Shown here: positions 18,743 through 20,833 of the stretch, piece after piece | How positions within the stretch are numbered: the first letter of the stretch is position 1 | How the letters are laid out: every line of letters begins with the position of its first letter | Assembly: GCA_000467715.1 (NCBI GenBank) | Contig: AJFK01000339.1 | Coordinates: forward strand, 1-20,833 | DNA: 20,833 nt | Source: Hysterium pulicare CBS 123377 | Taxonomy: Eukaryota; Ascomycota; Dothideomycetes; Hysteriales; Hysteriaceae | Direction of reading: 5' to 3' | The notes under the pieces: model-generated | What the model was told of the DNA's origin: nothing | Seen by the model: only the letters and a program-made list of their open reading frames with translations | Database searches by the model: none | Position numbers and translations under genes: made by a program

Positions 18743-20450
18743 ATGGCGTCAGGCACTACTGGACGACGATTTCTGGACCTTCCACCGGAAATGCTTACTA
18801 ATGTGCTGCAATTCGTAAGTCACTCTGCATTTACATTATAGTCTAGTAGATTTGACCAACTAGGAAACAGATACAACGCAAAGAAGACCTTAAGAACCTT
18901 TCGTTGGTAAACAAGACTCTCAAGGCCTATGCGGCACCTTTACTTTGGCATACGTTGAGCATTGAAATTCCAGAAACGGAGACACAGACAAAGTCAATCG
19001 ACACCCTTATTCGTCGGAAAGAAAAGATTCTCGGACTTGTTCGCCACCTCCATTTCCGCTGCCCAGAAGACCGCATGGGGGTAGCTGTGCCTTTTGTCAT
19101 CAGCAAGATTAGGCATCTCCTTTTGGCCATACCTAGGGACGGAATCTATCAATTCAGCAGTGAGGATGAACTCGAGATTGATATATTAGTGATCCTCCTG
19201 CAGAGACAAACAAAACTGAGGAGGCTTGAGCTCGACTGTTCGCTCTTCGGCTTAGCACTTGACATCTTCACCGAGTGCGACTGGAATATACCTATTTTGC
19301 CCGATCTAACTTGCTTGAGAGTAGAAGGTGGACAAGAAACCGATGAGACTTTCATCAAGGTGGTCCAGTCTGTTGTTCGGCGCTGTCCCAAACTTAAAGA
19401 CTTGGCGATGGTCTTTTGGCAAGTACCATTGAGCGACGACGTCATGAGTCGGTGTTTTGGCCGCTTGCCGCTCAATCTCCACCGTCTGCTTTTGTCTCAT
19501 AGCCCATTAGGTCTGCCGAGCTCGCTCTTCCAACAGATCAATTTCACGATGCTTGCGGAATTGTCTTTTCCCACATTCAGCGAGTCAGAACATGGGTTTC
19601 TGGACACGTTGGCAAGCACATTTGCTGCTAGCTCGCCAGCACTCAAGGTGTTCAATTTTCAACTCCACAGCCACGCTCCTGCACAACCACTTTTGGGCCC
19701 CCTTGAGCGTTTCCTGCGTGCGTTCTCTGGACTCGAGACGATTAACATCAATCTTGAGCAAAACAAGCTACTGCCTCCAGAATGCTTCATTCAGCACGGC
19801 AGAACTTTACGTACCCTGAGCACCCATAGCTGCTCTTGGCACACAATGGAGAGAGGGAAGTTGGTGTACTACTCTGCAACTGACTTAACTGCGATCGTCG
19901 CTGCTTGCCAAAAGCTCGAGCAACTTGCCATACCTTGTCCAGTTCGCCCAAGAGGGATGAAAGGCGAGGCATATCAGGCCCGCACTCTTCCAGAGAGAAG
20001 CCTGACACGAACCTGGGCGAGTCGACAGATTTCTCCGAACGTGCCTATGGTCTGGATTGAGTTTGAAGCTAATCTAGTAAGTATCATGCTCGAGTTTGTT
20101 GAGACGGAAATAACATACTAACTGGACCTTAGGAAGTAATAGCACGACTGCCAAACCTCCACACCCTCAGGATGCTCGTTGAATTGGGAACTTCTCACAA
20201 TGAACATCAAGGCAGAGCACTCGCAGCGCAAGTCTTGCGTTACTTAGCACTTCATGGCTCGAACATTAAGGTATTCTCAGTTTGGGAACGTTATCATTTC
20301 ATGAAGACGCGAACGGTGAATATCTTCGGTCAACATAAGATCTACCCAAATCGACTTCCCGATTGGAAATCGACTATGCCAGAGTCTTCAATACTGGCAT
20401 TTCCGAACTGCTTCTCTTGGTTGGGCGGAAATTTGGATAATAGGGTCTAG
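18743..20450 (+). CDS. F-box/LRR-like protein, member d
   Basis: Three exons: 18743-18814, 18871-20076 and 20133-20450, giving 531 aa. Both introns are 56 nt, phase 0 and start GTAAGT; the second has a perfect TACTAAC branch site. Intron 1 splits the F-box: FLDLPPEMLTNVLQF, then IQRKEDLKNLSLVNKTLKAY and APLLWHTL. The LRR-like body includes PDLTCLRVEGG, FLRAFSGLETINI, CFIQHGRTLRTL, YSATDLTAIVAACQKLEQLA, RLPNLHTLRM, GSNIKVFSVW and DWKSTMPESSIL. The length agrees with member b (532 aa) and all family landmarks are present, so it looks functional. Expected role: substrate-recognition subunit of an SCF E3 ligase in cytoplasm or nucleus; substrate unknown. The exon structure matches the broken member a exactly, indicating that the two-intron form is one ancestral form of the family. 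Confidence 0.88.
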
Positions 20451-20833
20451 GTCAATTGAGCGGATGCGTTGAGCGCCGGATTTGTACTCTTAGAGGATAT
20501 GGATCATTTGCTGCTCACTTTCTAGTGCATGTATCTATCATACATCTATATATTCAGTAACAAATTACAGAGGTTGATTGATATATGAACGAGATCAAGA
20601 GATCTAACCAAGTGGAAGTAGTCCAATTCAAGGCCCAGAAGCATCTGTTGTGTTCTACTTCCGGACTAGCTCCATGAATAGCTTATCGATACCTAGGTAC
20701 CTAGATAGGGGATCTATCCAGCCAACCCTCCACCTAAACATCGCACATCTATTTCTTTAGAGTTCTAACGTTCCTTACCACCTACCGAGGCTCACCGGCT
20801 ACTGAGACACTTCGTGTCGCACAGAACGATCTC
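20451..20833. other. 3' flank of member d, no gene seen
   Basis: The likely 3' UTR and intergenic DNA. It contains ACCTAGGTACCTAGATAGG at about 20690-20708, a palindromic CCTAGGTACCTAG unit, and a small perfect hairpin GACAC-TTC-GTGTC at about 20806-20818. No coding signal is recognised. Confidence 0.4.

Noticed and set aside
18465-18818. 117-codon plus ORF before member d
   Set aside because: It overlaps exon 1 of member d in a different frame, and the MASGTTGRRF start with a split F-box is much better supported.
1-20833. tRNA, rRNA genes, CRISPR arrays, bacterial-type operons
   Set aside because: None seen; spliced genes and eukaryotic protein families rule out a prokaryotic reading, and no cloverleaf with A/B boxes was recognised by eye.

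Overview
This window looks like nuclear DNA from a filamentous ascomycete (Pezizomycotina; a leotiomycete-like genome is my guess, not something the sequence proves). The supporting signs are short introns of 55-72 nt with GT..AG ends and CTAAC/CTGAC branch sites, an Abp2-type ARS-binding protein, a PEX39-like protein, an Scd6/LSM14 protein, and a very AT-rich, repeat-like left edge.

Layout: (1) 1-1100 holds an AT-rich, RIP-like stretch and broken coding relics, probably from mobile elements. (2) 1544-4533 (+) encodes an ARS-binding protein 2 family protein of about 857 aa, with one unusually long intron. (3) 4534-6315 is mostly non-coding, with one decayed or unrecognised minus-strand coding stretch at 4724-5084. 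(4) 6316-6960 (-) encodes a 190-aa PEX39-like peroxin with a KPWE motif. It is divergently paired, across 275 bp, with (5) 7236-9371 (+), a four-exon Scd6/LSM14/Sum2 homologue carrying LSm, FDF, FFD, TFG and RGG elements. (6) 10197-20450 (+) is a tandem array of F-box/LRR-like paralogues: one broken gene (a), one orphan 3' fragment, one intact intronless gene (b), one intronless gene with an apparent frameshift (c) and one intact gene with two introns (d).

The left half is housekeeping: replication or chromatin, peroxisomal PTS2 import, and mRNP/translational control. The right half behaves as an accessory, birth-and-death locus. Members a and d share two introns at identical positions that b and c both lack. 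Member a has an inverted-repeat, MITE-like insertion of about 217 bp inside its first intron plus reading-frame breaks. An isolated C-terminal fragment shows that a fifth member was lost. F-box proteins are normally adaptors of SCF ubiquitin ligases, so the array probably supplies variable substrate receptors; no substrate can be named from sequence. All exon boundaries were read by eye and have no transcript support.
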